NCBI GenBank assembly: GCA_902529115.1
Contig: CABZVB010000011.1
Coordinates: 1 to 62,954 of the forward strand
Direction: 5' to 3'
DNA: 62,954 nucleotides
Origin: an uncultured Balneola sp.
GTDB taxonomy: Bacteria; Bacteroidota; Rhodothermia; Balneolales; Balneolaceae
Shown: in pieces, positions 26,251 through 36,020 of the stretch
Numbering within the stretch: position 1 is the first letter of the stretch
Layout: each line of letters opens with the position of its first letter
Notes under the pieces: generated by a model
The model's input: only the letters and a program-made list of their open reading frames with translations
What the model was told of the DNA's origin: nothing
Databases searched by the model: none
Program-made: the position numbers and the translations under genes

Positions 26251-27363
26251 TTAGAGTATACTCTCTACTGTAGACCAACCCATACCGAAAGCATCTGCTA
26301 CGTCTTCATAAACTATAGTTCCTTCCACAATGTTTACCCCTTTCATCAGATCTTTATCCTCTCTTACTGCTTGCTTCCATCCTTTGTTGGCAATAGCAAG
26401 TGCATAAGGTAAAGTAACATTTGTTAGCCCTAGAGTAGATGTAAATGGTACAGCCCCTGGCATATTTGCCACACAATAATGCAATACATCATCCACAAAA
26501 TAGACAGGATTTTGATGGGTAGTGGGTTTTGAGGTTTCGAAACAACCACCTTGATCAATTGCTACATCGACCAGAACGGTACCTGGTCGCATATGGCCTA
26601 GCATCTCACTTGTGATTAGATGTGGTGCTTTTGCTCCTGGCTTTAAAACAGCACCTATGATTAGATCAACCGTTGGTAACATAGCCCTTATGTTTGCTTC
26701 TGAAGAGAAAAGTGTAGTAATATTTTTGGGCATAACATCATCTAAATAGCGCAACCTAGGTATATTTATATCCAAAATAGTTGTATTTGAACCCATTCCT
26801 GCTGCAATTTTAGCTGCATTCACTCCTACTATTCCACCACCTAATACCAAAGTATTTGCAGGAGGAACGCCTGGAATACCCCCCATAAGCACGCCACGCC
26901 CTCCCATGGCTTTTTCTAAAAACTTCGCTCCTTCCTGGGTCGCCATCCTACCCGCCACCTCACTCATAGGGATGAGCAAGGGTAAGGATCGATCCACTTT
27001 TTCTACCGTCTCATAGGCAATAGCAACGCATTTTGAGTCAATAATTGCCTGGGTTAGTATCTTATCTGCGGCAAAATGAAAATAAGTAAATAAAATTTGC
27101 CCCTCATTTATACGATTATACTCTTCTTCAATTGGTTCCTTTACTTTTATTATCATTTCAGAAGAAGTCCATAATGCTTCAACATCGGATTCAATCATGG
27201 CACCAGCTTTTTTGTACTCTTCATCAGAAAAGCCACTACCTAAACCAGCATTTTTTTGAACTAATACCTTATGTCCATGTTGAACTAAAGTCAGTACACC
27301 TCCGGGTTGAATAGCTACTCTATTTTCTTGTGGTTTTATTTCCTTGGGTATGCCAATATTCAT
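26251..27363 (-). CDS. ald: Alanine dehydrogenase
   Basis: A 370-residue cytosolic enzyme catalysing NAD-dependent interconversion of L-alanine and pyruvate. The N-terminus (MNIGIPKEIKPQENRVAI) is the AlaDh/PNT signature, MIIKVKEP carries the substrate-binding Lys and YFHFAADK the catalytic His; the NAD motif is VLGGGIVGVNAAKIAAGMG (about 172-190). Length is standard. It is divergent from the metalloprotease gene across 247 bases that contain a Fur-like box close to the other gene. It could supply or consume alanine released by peptidoglycan turnover, but that link is only suggestive. Confidence 0.95.
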   Translation of the reverse strand: MNIGIPKEIKPQENRVAIQPGGVLTLVQHGHKVLVQKNAGLGSGFSDEEYKKAGAMIESDVEALWTSSEMIIKVKEPIEEEYNRINEGQILFTYFHFAADKILTQAIIDSKCVAIAYETVEKVDRSLPLLIPMSEVAGRMATQEGAKFLEKAMGGRGVLMGGIPGVPPANTLVLGGGIVGVNAAKIAAGMGSNTTILDINIPRLRYLDDVMPKNITTLFSSEANIRAMLPTVDLIIGAVLKPGAKAPHLITSEMLGHMRPGTVLVDVAIDQGGCFETSKPTTHQNPVYFVDDVLHYCVANMPGAVPFTSTLGLTNVTLPYALAIANKGWKQAVREDKDLMKGVNIVEGTIVYEDVADAFGMGWSTVESIL

Positions 27364-27534
27364 TACTTAGCCTCTTAAATAAGTTAGTGCTGGTTTCTTT
27401 TTACACAACCCATTCATTTAGTATTTTGGTTTCTTCAGCTTTATTAAAATTATAAAGTTGGAGAAGGTGAGTAAAAAAATAGATTTAAAACTGAAAGTAA
27501 AAATACGCTTTTCTTCAAATAAAGTAGTGCTGTT

Positions 27535-27570
27535 TTGTATGGTTTTTTAAAATGTTTATAATCATTATCA
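27535..27570 (+). promoter_or_regulatory. Putative promoter overlapped by a Fur-family box
   Basis: The motif TTATAATCATTATCA at 27556-27570 differs at one base from the 7-1-7 Fur-type inverted repeat TGATAATnATTATCA. It overlaps a sigma70-like -10 TATAAT (27557-27562) placed 16 bases after TTGTAT (27535-27540). The site lies 41 bases upstream of the metalloprotease start, so binding would block initiation. Zur or another Fur paralogue is equally possible. Confidence 0.5.
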
Positions 27571-27610
27571 AATTTATTCAACCTACCCTATCCTAAATCC
27601 TATTAATACT

Positions 27611-30094
27611 ATGTTATTGACCTCATTATATAATCTTAAATATGTGCGCTTTTTTTTACAAAATACATTTATTGCTCTGATTCTGTGTTCCTGCTCAATG
27701 AGTGGACAATTAACGAATACAATAAATTCACAAAAATCAACTTCACAGGAAAAAACCTCAGCTTCTAGTGTATCTAATTTCGCAAAAACTATGGATCGGG
27801 TTGATGAAGGAGTCATTACGATTATGCAGAAAGAAGAAAAAGTTTATTGGGGGATTGCCGATTCGTTATTGGATCGAGATTTCCTTTTGGTAAGTCGTGT
27901 AGCAGGTGTGCCAAATGGGTATTTTGGTTTTTATTCAGCCGGTGCTAAAACAGCTGAGCGAGTATTACAATTTAGTAAAGTTCAAGAACGAATCATTATT
28001 AAGGAAGTTTCTTATGAAAACATAGCCGATAGTACTTTACCCATCTACGAATCGGTGCAAGCCAATAATTTTGCTCCAATTTTAGCCGCATTTGATCAAG
28101 AATTATACGATGCAGATACCGGCGTAACCATCATCGAGCTCAGTGACTTTTTCACCGAGGATATTGAAGCAATTAGTGGGGTAATTCCCTTTTTGCGGCG
28201 AGAATACCAAGTTAGGCGGTTGGACAGTAATAGAAGCTACATTGAAAGTGTTAAAAGTTTTCCTAAAAATCTTGAAGTACGCCATGTCCTCACTTATCAG
28301 GCTAACAATCCTCCTTCTTCGTCATCCAATGCTACCTTAAGTATTCGCATGAGTCAGTCTATGGTGTTGTTACCAAAAGTTCCAATGCAAAAAAGACTTT
28401 TCGACTACAGAGTTGGTTGGTTTACCATCCAACAGATAGATTTTGGTTCTGAGCAACAAAAAGCAGTTCGACAGGCCTATATCCGACGCTGGAGACTAGA
28501 ACCAAGTGATTCCACAGCCTATTTTAATGGAGAATTAGTCGAACCCAAAAAACCTATCGTCTATTATTTAGACCCAGCAACACCCGAAAAATATCGCAGC
28601 TACATAATCAAAGGGATAGAAGATTGGAATCCCGCTTTTGAAGAAGCTGGATTTAAAAATGCTATACAGGCTAAACTTCCTCCCACTCCAAGTGAAGATC
28701 CAGATTGGAGTCCAGAAGATATAAGGTATTCAACGGTTAGATGGGTAGCTAATGAGATTCGAAATGCGGTAGGTCCTAGTGTATCAGATCCTAGGTCAGG
28801 TGAAATCATTGAAAGTGATATTGTATGGTATCACAATCATATGCGATCATACAGAAACCGCCTAATGATTGAAACAGGCGCTGCCAATCCCGAAGCTAGA
28901 AAGCTCAAACTAGCCGATGACTTGATTGGCGAGACTATGAGAAGGGTAATTTCGCATGAAATAGGACATGCATTAGGATTACCACACAATATGCAATCCA
29001 GTTCAGCGTACCCTGTAGACTCACTTCGATCGGGTAGATTTACGCAAAAGTATGGCATTGCTACAACCATAATGGAGTATGCCCGGCAAAACTACATAGC
29101 ACAACCAGGCGACGATAATATTCGCTTTATCCGTCAAATAGGCCCCTATGATCTATATTCGGTTAATTGGGGGTATAGATTAGTTCCAAATGCACGAACT
29201 CCAGAGGATGAAAAAGAAACACTAGATTCATGGATTATGGAAAAATCTGGAGATCCTATGTACCGGTTTGCAGGATCTACGGGATATGATCCATCTGCAC
29301 AAACCGAGGATTTAGGGGATGATCCAGTCAAAGCAAGTACGTACGGCCTTTTGAATTTAAAGCGGGTAGTTCCTGAATTAATGGAATGGACTTATACCAA
29401 AGGTGAGGGTTATCAAGATTTAGAGGAGATTTATAGCGAGCTCATTGGTATGTGGTTACGCTATTCTCGACATGTTGCAACCAACATTGGCGGGGTATAC
29501 CAAAACAGAAAATCAGCAGATCAAATTGGATTCGTTTACACCCCAGTAAGTAGAAAAAATCAACTTCGTGCATTAGAATTCTTAAATAATCAAGTTTTCT
29601 CTACCCCATATTGGCTCTTAGATTCAAATATACTCCAAAACATTCAGGCTGCAGGAAGTATTGACAGAATACAATCTCTGCAAAGAAGAATACTCAATTC
29701 TGTATTAGATCCAAGTGTCTTACTCCGTTTGATTGAATATAGTGAGCTTGAATTGAATGTATTGCCCCCTGATGAGATGCTTCAAACTCTCCGCCTAGGA
29801 ATATGGAAAGAACTCTATCATAACGAAACCGAAATTGACGTCTATCGTCGCACACTACAACGGGAATATCTTTCTCGAATTCACGAGTTTTTAAGCCTAA
29901 ATCAAATAGGTGGTAGCAGAAGTTCTGTGGATCTTAAAAATTCTGATATTCGCCCATTGATGCGCACTGAATTAATTCTTTTAAAGAAAGATATTAAAAA
30001 ACATTTAGACAAAGGATTAGGAGATGGCATCCAAAAAGCACATTTAGAAGATGCAATTATTCGAATTGAACAACTTCTACAGAATGATAAATAA
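27611..30094 (+). CDS. Zinc-dependent metalloprotease, DUF5117/DUF4953 type
   Basis: An 827-residue exported metallopeptidase. The N-terminus is hydrophobic and ends in LCSCS (Cys 26/28), suggesting a lipoprotein or signal peptide. A DUF5117-like domain (about 85-290) is followed by a metzincin-like catalytic region with HEIGHALGLPHN: H449, E450, H453 and H459. A DUF4953-like C-terminal part (about 520-800) includes EWTYTKGEGYQDLEEIYSEL. These large proteases are common in Bacteroidota and relatives; substrates are unknown. A Fur-like operator lies just upstream, hinting at iron- or zinc-responsive expression. Confidence 0.88.
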   Translation: MLLTSLYNLKYVRFFLQNTFIALILCSCSMSGQLTNTINSQKSTSQEKTSASSVSNFAKTMDRVDEGVITIMQKEEKVYWGIADSLLDRDFLLVSRVAGVPNGYFGFYSAGAKTAERVLQFSKVQERIIIKEVSYENIADSTLPIYESVQANNFAPILAAFDQELYDADTGVTIIELSDFFTEDIEAISGVIPFLRREYQVRRLDSNRSYIESVKSFPKNLEVRHVLTYQANNPPSSSSNATLSIRMSQSMVLLPKVPMQKRLFDYRVGWFTIQQIDFGSEQQKAVRQAYIRRWRLEPSDSTAYFNGELVEPKKPIVYYLDPATPEKYRSYIIKGIEDWNPAFEEAGFKNAIQAKLPPTPSEDPDWSPEDIRYSTVRWVANEIRNAVGPSVSDPRSGEIIESDIVWYHNHMRSYRNRLMIETGAANPEARKLKLADDLIGETMRRVISHEIGHALGLPHNMQSSSAYPVDSLRSGRFTQKYGIATTIMEYARQNYIAQPGDDNIRFIRQIGPYDLYSVNWGYRLVPNARTPEDEKETLDSWIMEKSGDPMYRFAGSTGYDPSAQTEDLGDDPVKASTYGLLNLKRVVPELMEWTYTKGEGYQDLEEIYSELIGMWLRYSRHVATNIGGVYQNRKSADQIGFVYTPVSRKNQLRALEFLNNQVFSTPYWLLDSNILQNIQAAGSIDRIQSLQRRILNSVLDPSVLLRLIEYSELELNVLPPDEMLQTLRLGIWKELYHNETEIDVYRRTLQREYLSRIHEFLSLNQIGGSRSSVDLKNSDIRPLMRTELILLKKDIKKHLDKGLGDGIQKAHLEDAIIRIEQLLQNDK

Positions 30095-30531
30095 TGGGTA
30101 TTAGGTTGATTTACTCAACTTAGCTTATCCTTTTTCTATTATTCGAGCCGAGTCAAACACAAATAACTTTATAATCTACCAACTATTTATCAAGTCTTTA
30201 GTCTTACAAATATTAGATTAAATTCTTTGCCTGGTTATGTTCTAAATTCAATTTAGAACACAATGAATCAACCAATCCAATCTTAGATATTTTAATTAAC
30301 TCTAAGACTAATTTCTGATAATAGAACACTAGTGGTGTTTCTGAAAACATTTCCAATAATCATACCAAAAGCTTGGTTGTTATGTAGTATTCAAGGCGCC
30401 AATCATGGACTTCTGAAGCATTACCATAATGTTTAGGTACTATTGGCTAAAAACGTATGAACATACTTGTTTTCTTTTATTTATGACTAAAAGGTGGTAG
30501 CTTTTAACGTTGTTTAATTAATTCTGCACCA
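30095..30531. promoter_or_regulatory. 437-base intergenic region upstream of trkA
   Basis: No credible protein-coding frame or known RNA was seen between the metalloprotease stop and the trkA start. The region is AT-rich and carries a strong 23-base palindrome (annotated separately) and a weak palindrome GTATG-AA-CATAC at 30455-30466, about 65 bases before trkA. It probably contains the trkAH promoter and its control sites. Confidence 0.5.
30238..30260. promoter_or_regulatory. Perfect 23-base operator-like palindrome
   Basis: TGTTCTAAATT (30238-30248) and AATTTAGAACA (30250-30260) are perfect 11-base inverted arms around a single C. It lies 272 bases upstream of trkA and 144 bases after the metalloprotease gene. 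Its symmetry is that of a dimeric repressor site; it lacks a loop long enough for an RNA hairpin and has no T tract. The regulator is unidentified. Confidence 0.55.
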
Positions 30532-31884
30532 TTGAAGATTGTTATAATCGGTACGGGTGAAATTGGATATGACTTAGCAAGTGTACTATCCAAAGAAAAA
30601 CACGATGTGACTATACTCGACCGAGATAAAGAATGCCTGCAAAGAGCTACGGAAACCCTTGACGTTTTAACCGTCGAGGGCAATGCTACATCTGCAAATG
30701 ATTTAGTAAAAGCTCGAGTTGGTGAAGCTCACATGTTAATTGCCGTCACCAACGTGGATGAGGTGAATATGATTTCGGCAATGATGGGTAAACGATTAGG
30801 ATGTACAACTGTTATTGCGAGAGTTCGCAGTGATGAATTCTCACAAGTGAATGCCCCTCTTTCTCCTAACGACCTAGGCATAGATGTGATGATTCATCCG
30901 GAATTAATTGCTGCCAAAGAAATTGCCCACTTATTAAAACGTTCAGCTGCTAGTGATGTAATAAATTTAGCAGAAAATAGAATGCAGTTGGTCGGTATCC
31001 GATTGGACAAACATTCTCCTCTATTAGGCATAACTTTAATAGAATATGCTCAAATGTATTCTCAAGCAATCTTTCGCGTTGTTGCAATTGGCAGACGCGG
31101 AAATACGCTTATTCCTAGCGGCTCTATTAAAATGCAAGCATATGACCAAATCTTTATTTTAGCTAGAACCGAAGATATTCCTGGACTTATAGCTAGCACA
31201 GGTAAAAAAGAAACCGAACTTAGTCGAATAATGATAGCAGGAGGATCGGCTATTGGTCGAATGATCGCACGCCTATTGTGTTCGGATGAAAGAAAAAAAT
31301 GGAGTGTAAAACTAATCGAACCTAATTTTGAACAAGCTAATGAACTTGCAGTTGAGCTAAAAAATGCCATGGTTCTCCATGGAAACCCAACCGATCCTGA
31401 TCTTTTAGCTACTGAGGGTATAGGTGAAATGGATGCATTTGTAGCAGTTACAGATGACGAAGAATCAAATATTATTTCCTGCCTAATGGCTAAACATCTC
31501 GAGGTAAAAAAAACCGTTACCTTGGTTTCTAAACCAGACTTCATTCCTCTAAGTCAAACCATTGGATTAGATGCAGTAATCAATAAAAAAGTAGCTGCCT
31601 CTAATGAAATTCATCGATATGTACGTAAAGGAAAAGTTATTTCTGTGACTGAATTAAGGGGTATTAAGGCAGAGGTAATTGAATTACAAGCAGGGAACCA
31701 TTCTAAAATTACTAAAAAATCATTAAATAAATTACGATTACCCGATGGATGTGTTATTGGTGGAGTGTTACATGATGGAAAGGTAGAAATAGCAACTGGT
31801 ATTACTCAAATAGATCCAGGCGATCGAGTCATGGTTTTTTGCCTGCCGGAAGCAGTAGATAAAATCAGTCAATTATTTCAATAA
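30532..31884 (+). CDS. trkA: Trk system potassium uptake regulatory subunit
   Basis: A 450-residue cytosolic protein with the duplicated RCK layout of TrkA: NAD-binding domain 1 (KIVIIGTGEIGYDLA, residues 2-16), TrkA_C (about 140-225), NAD-binding domain 2 (IMIAGGSAIGRMIARLL from about 234) and a second TrkA_C (about 365-450). It gates the TrkH channel in response to nucleotides. The start is TTG: an in-frame stop lies upstream at 30505-30507, no ATG intervenes, and TTG at 30532 gives the canonical N-terminus. trkH follows after four bases. Confidence 0.94.
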   Translation: MKIVIIGTGEIGYDLASVLSKEKHDVTILDRDKECLQRATETLDVLTVEGNATSANDLVKARVGEAHMLIAVTNVDEVNMISAMMGKRLGCTTVIARVRSDEFSQVNAPLSPNDLGIDVMIHPELIAAKEIAHLLKRSAASDVINLAENRMQLVGIRLDKHSPLLGITLIEYAQMYSQAIFRVVAIGRRGNTLIPSGSIKMQAYDQIFILARTEDIPGLIASTGKKETELSRIMIAGGSAIGRMIARLLCSDERKKWSVKLIEPNFEQANELAVELKNAMVLHGNPTDPDLLATEGIGEMDAFVAVTDDEESNIISCLMAKHLEVKKTVTLVSKPDFIPLSQTIGLDAVINKKVAASNEIHRYVRKGKVISVTELRGIKAEVIELQAGNHSKITKKSLNKLRLPDGCVIGGVLHDGKVEIATGITQIDPGDRVMVFCLPEAVDKISQLFQ

Positions 31885-31888
31885 GACA

Positions 31889-33403
31889 ATGACCAATAGT
31901 CCCATATCTAGCTTAAATCGCCCAAAAATTGATATTTTAGTAGTATTGGGTATATTAGGAGCCTTCATATTTTTTTTAGGCTTCGCCCTACTCTTACCCG
32001 TTGGCATCGATTTAATTTATTCAGAGGATACCTGGCTTAGCTTCCTTATTTCAGCAGGTATAGCATTTATTTCTGGCGGTTTACTTTGGTGGCTCTTTAG
32101 GCCTACTGAAGAGATACGTGTCAGGGAAGGTTTCATGGTAGTTGCTTTAACTTGGATTACTCTTTCACTTGTAGGGGCTTTACCCTTTATCATATCAGGT
32201 ATATTGCCATCTTATACCGATGCCGTTTTTGAAACAATGAGCGGTCTCACTACTACAGGGTCTACGATTATGGGTGGATCCACCTCCACTGGATTTCAAA
32301 ATCCTACCATAGAATCACTGCCGCATAGCTTTCTTTTTTGGCGCTCCCTAGCTCAGTGGCTTGGGGGAATGGGTATCATTGTGCTTTCATTAGCAATTTT
32401 ACCTTTACTTGGAATTGGAGGAATGCAGCTTTTCCAGGCTGAATCACCTGGACCTACTGCGGACAAACTAACACCAAGGGTTCAGGAAACAGCTAAACTA
32501 CTATGGGTGGTATATGTTGCATTAACTGTCCTAGAATTTGTGCTATTATGGTTACACCCAGCAATGAATTGGTTTGATGCGCTGAATCATGCTTTTACTT
32601 CTCTAGCCTCTGGTGGATTTTCTACCAAAGATGCTAGCATAGCAGCCTTCGATTCTATCTATATCGACATAATTATTACTCTATTTATGTTTTTATCTGG
32701 GATCAACTTTGCCATGCATTTCAGACTTTTCCAAGGTGACTTGGATACGTTTTTTAACAATCGAGAAACACGATTTTATACCTTAATTACCTTTATCGGT
32801 ATTATAATAATTACTTTTTCGCTTTGGTATTTTGATGGGCGTACATTTTTAGAGGCTCTCCAATATGGTAGCTTCCAAGTAGTTGCAATAATTACAACGA
32901 CTGGATATGTTACAGATGATTATGAACTGTGGTATACTTTTGGAGCATCAGTTCTTCTACTATTTTTTTTTACAGGAGCCAGTTCTGGATCTACAAGCGG
33001 TGGTTTAAAAATGGTTAGATGGATGATACTTATTCGTAACCTCGGACGCGAAATTAAGCAAATCATTCATCCAAGGGCAATCATACCTATTCGTATTGGT
33101 GACCAAGCAATTGAACTTAGTATTCAACGAACTGTGTTAAGTTTTTTCATACTATATATACTGATTTTTGGCTTTGGTGTTATTTTAATAAGCCTGTTTG
33201 GCTATGACTTAATGTCCAGTATTGGAGCAAGTATATCCGCTCTAGGTAATATTGGACCTGCATGGGGTGAATTTGGTCCCACAGATAACTTTGCCCAATT
33301 ACCTTATACTGCAAAATGGATTTTTATCGTTTTTATGATGGTCGGCAGATTAGAATTATTTACCGTCATTATACTGTTCTCCTCATCATTTTGGAAAAAA
33401 TGA
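31889..33403 (+). CDS. trkH: Trk system potassium channel/transporter TrkH
   Basis: A 504-residue inner-membrane K+ uptake protein of the Trk/Ktr/HKT superfamily. About ten helices and four pore-like repeats are visible, including the filter-type segments ETMSGLTTTGSTIM (about 116-129), FTSLASGGFSTKDAS, ITTTGYVTDDYELW and ISALGNIGPAWGEFGPT. The conserved FLFWRSLAQWLGGMGIIVLS precedes the second repeat. It is preceded by trkA by four bases, forming a two-gene potassium operon. Confidence 0.95.
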   Translation: MTNSPISSLNRPKIDILVVLGILGAFIFFLGFALLLPVGIDLIYSEDTWLSFLISAGIAFISGGLLWWLFRPTEEIRVREGFMVVALTWITLSLVGALPFIISGILPSYTDAVFETMSGLTTTGSTIMGGSTSTGFQNPTIESLPHSFLFWRSLAQWLGGMGIIVLSLAILPLLGIGGMQLFQAESPGPTADKLTPRVQETAKLLWVVYVALTVLEFVLLWLHPAMNWFDALNHAFTSLASGGFSTKDASIAAFDSIYIDIIITLFMFLSGINFAMHFRLFQGDLDTFFNNRETRFYTLITFIGIIIITFSLWYFDGRTFLEALQYGSFQVVAIITTTGYVTDDYELWYTFGASVLLLFFFTGASSGSTSGGLKMVRWMILIRNLGREIKQIIHPRAIIPIRIGDQAIELSIQRTVLSFFILYILIFGFGVILISLFGYDLMSSIGASISALGNIGPAWGEFGPTDNFAQLPYTAKWIFIVFMMVGRLELFTVIILFSSSFWKK

Positions 33404-33430
33404 AAACGTAGTATTAAGAAGAAATATAGG

Positions 33431-35917
33431 CTAGATTTTGCCCTTTAGTTCTAACCATTGCAAAAAAGCTGGTAAAAACGTAAGAGACGTCACTAAGGTC
33501 ATACCAATTCCTAGTACTGCCATAATCCCCAAAGATTGCAACCCAGGATGTGCCGTAAAAAGTAAACCAGCGAAACCAAGCATTGTAGTGAGTGAGCCCA
33601 TGCTAATGTGCTGCCCCGTACTAGCCAATACCACAGCTAAGCGCCCCTTACCCTCTTCTCTATATCGATAAGCCAAGTGTACCCCACTATCTTCGCCAAT
33701 ACCTAGGATAGCAGGAAGTACCACCAGATTGTAAAAGTTAAACTGAAATCCAATTAGTAACATGATCCCAAATAGAAATAAAAATCCAATAAGCAATGGC
33801 AACATTGCTATAATGGACCATTTGATAGATCGAAAGGTAAAAAGCATGAATATAAAAACAATCGCAAAAGTAGCCCCAATCATATAAGGACTTTCTGAGC
33901 GCATCAAGTCCAACATTGAGGCTGCTACAATACTTGTACTAGCAGCGTATTTTATTTTTCCATTAGGTAAAACTATTTCGGAGACATCATCTTTAAAAGC
34001 AATAGATTTCTTTCCATCAGAAAGCCCAACAGAGGGATATACAATTACAAATCGCCCTACTTCACCGTCTTTTGATACAAATTGAGCCTGCAGATATTCC
34101 GGTACCTGCTCTATAGTCAGCGCAGAAGTCGTCTGTGATGCTCTGCGAAGTTTTTTAAAGTCCTCTGAATTTTGATTTGATAATAATGGATCTGCTAACA
34201 ATTCACGAATATATTTTATTTTTTCTAGCTTAATTTCTTTTTCTGCTTCATTTAGAGGAAAGCGCTCTTGTAAAGCTTCAATGCCCGCAATAGTTGGACT
34301 GATACTATCTAGATGGGCTCGTTGTCGTAAGACCTCTAATAATTGCTGAACTTGCTTGTCATCATCAGCTATAATATAAGCCGGATTTTTTTTTGTACCC
34401 GTACCAACCTGCCCAGATAGCTTACTAAACTGTTCGTATTCGGGAAATCGAGGCTCTAGTTTACCAAAGTCATACTGAAATCGGAGGTTTCCCACATTTA
34501 ATAAAACTACAACTGCAGTAACAATTCCCAAAAGTACTATACTTTTATAAAATGGATAAACTCGGGTAGAATATGCCTTTTTAACTTTACGTGTCGAAAA
34601 TAGTATCAAGTTGTACCTTTCAAGAACTACTAAAATGGACGGGAGTAAGTATAGCATGGCCAACAAGGCGAATAATATGCCCACACCTGAAATAAAACCA
34701 AATTCAGAGAACCCTCTAAAATCAGCTAGTATCAATACAAACAGTGCAGCAGCGGTAGTAAGTGCACTGACAATAATAGCTTCACCCGTAGTCGCATGAG
34801 TAGTTAAAATGGCTTGCTGAATGCCCAATCCTTCAGAACGCAGCTCGATGTACCGGGCATAATAATGTATGCCATAGTCGATCCCAAGTCCAAAAAGAAT
34901 CACAAATAGAACAGAAGTCATTGTATTTAGCGTACCCAACACGAAGTAGGTCAAACCAAATGTCAACAACAAACTACTGATCAAAGGAATTCCTATGATT
35001 AACACAGGCAAAGGCATCCGTATGACATGATCTATAAAGCTATGCGCGTCATCAACACCTCTACGATAGTGTAAATATTTCTTTAGGAAAAAGTATAGCA
35101 TTACCAACAAAATTACACTACTAATTCCAGACACAAAACTACCTACTACATCGCTCATAATGGATGTTAATTCTTCTAGATGTCGCTGTAACCTTCCCCC
35201 ATGATAGACCTGCATTTGAGCATGATAGTCCATTGGTTTCATTTCAAATAACAAGCTGTCATACTCCGTAAACATATCTTCTAAAAACTGAATATCACTC
35301 TTGGAACCGGTAGTATAGAAATTCAATACCATAATTGTACTATCTTTGTTTAGCGGGTATTCAGAAGGTACAATGGACGAATAGGTTGCTCTGAAATCTT
35401 CAATATCTGTTTCTTCTTCTTGAAGATCGTCCTCAAAGCCTAAATCAAAATAAAAAGGATTTGCCTCTTCTTTAGCTAGTTGAATTTCATCAATTAACCA
35501 TTCTGTTAAGTTGGCCAACTCTTTTTCACTTGCAAAATAAAGGGCGTTATCTTGTATGAATTCGGTATCTTTGGTGTATTCTACCCTTTCAAAGTAACCT
35601 TCATTATAACGGGGGTAGAACAGTGCTAAACTTCTAGGAATAAGTTCTTCTGCAAATCGTTTATTAGCTTGAAAATCGGGGCTCTTAATGACCACCTGCA
35701 TAGGAGTTTCCCCTCCAACTATATCCTTGAGTTCATTCAATGCTTGCACATTAGGATGATTTTTTGGTAATAAATTGGCTAAATCGGTGTCTACTTTTAA
35801 TTGAAGTGCATAGTAGCCTCCTACACAAGACAAAAAGAAAGCCCCCAATAAAACTTTATATGGGTGATATATATTAATTTTAAGTAATGGGGCAAGCCAA
35901 TTGAGTATAAACTTCAT
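33431..35917 (-). CDS. MMPL/RND-family exporter, HpnN-like
   Basis: An 828-residue inner-membrane protein with the RND duplication: a helix, a large periplasmic domain (about 40-240), a bundle with a sterol-sensing-like core, then a second periplasmic domain (about 470-660) and bundle. The motifs GLGIDYGIHYYARY (about 343-356) and GIGEDSGVHLAYRYREEG (about 740-757) with buried Asp/Glu are typical of the MMPL/HpnN branch, which moves hydrophobic lipids such as hopanoids to the outer membrane. The substrate here is unknown. MlaC and TolC genes lie on the same strand about 6 kb upstream, suggesting one lipid-traffic theme. Confidence 0.85.
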   Translation of the reverse strand: MKFILNWLAPLLKINIYHPYKVLLGAFFLSCVGGYYALQLKVDTDLANLLPKNHPNVQALNELKDIVGGETPMQVVIKSPDFQANKRFAEELIPRSLALFYPRYNEGYFERVEYTKDTEFIQDNALYFASEKELANLTEWLIDEIQLAKEEANPFYFDLGFEDDLQEEETDIEDFRATYSSIVPSEYPLNKDSTIMVLNFYTTGSKSDIQFLEDMFTEYDSLLFEMKPMDYHAQMQVYHGGRLQRHLEELTSIMSDVVGSFVSGISSVILLVMLYFFLKKYLHYRRGVDDAHSFIDHVIRMPLPVLIIGIPLISSLLLTFGLTYFVLGTLNTMTSVLFVILFGLGIDYGIHYYARYIELRSEGLGIQQAILTTHATTGEAIIVSALTTAAALFVLILADFRGFSEFGFISGVGILFALLAMLYLLPSILVVLERYNLILFSTRKVKKAYSTRVYPFYKSIVLLGIVTAVVVLLNVGNLRFQYDFGKLEPRFPEYEQFSKLSGQVGTGTKKNPAYIIADDDKQVQQLLEVLRQRAHLDSISPTIAGIEALQERFPLNEAEKEIKLEKIKYIRELLADPLLSNQNSEDFKKLRRASQTTSALTIEQVPEYLQAQFVSKDGEVGRFVIVYPSVGLSDGKKSIAFKDDVSEIVLPNGKIKYAASTSIVAASMLDLMRSESPYMIGATFAIVFIFMLFTFRSIKWSIIAMLPLLIGFLFLFGIMLLIGFQFNFYNLVVLPAILGIGEDSGVHLAYRYREEGKGRLAVVLASTGQHISMGSLTTMLGFAGLLFTAHPGLQSLGIMAVLGIGMTLVTSLTFLPAFLQWLELKGKI

Positions 35918-36020
35918 TCGATAAAGGTACGAATTTCGGGATTAAAGTAGTGCTTACACCAATAATCGTATTGAATAAAAAAACTAACTATAACTAATGA
36001 ATCAATTGGGTATGAATCGA

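Noticed and set aside
30455-30466. Short palindrome GTATG-AA-CATAC before trkA
   Set aside because: Five-base arms are too short to distinguish from chance in AT-rich DNA.
31062-31544. A 160-residue open frame opposite trkA
   Set aside because: It lies wholly inside a well-conserved trkA reading frame, is Ser- and Ile-rich with no recognisable domain, and has no promoter or ribosome site of its own.
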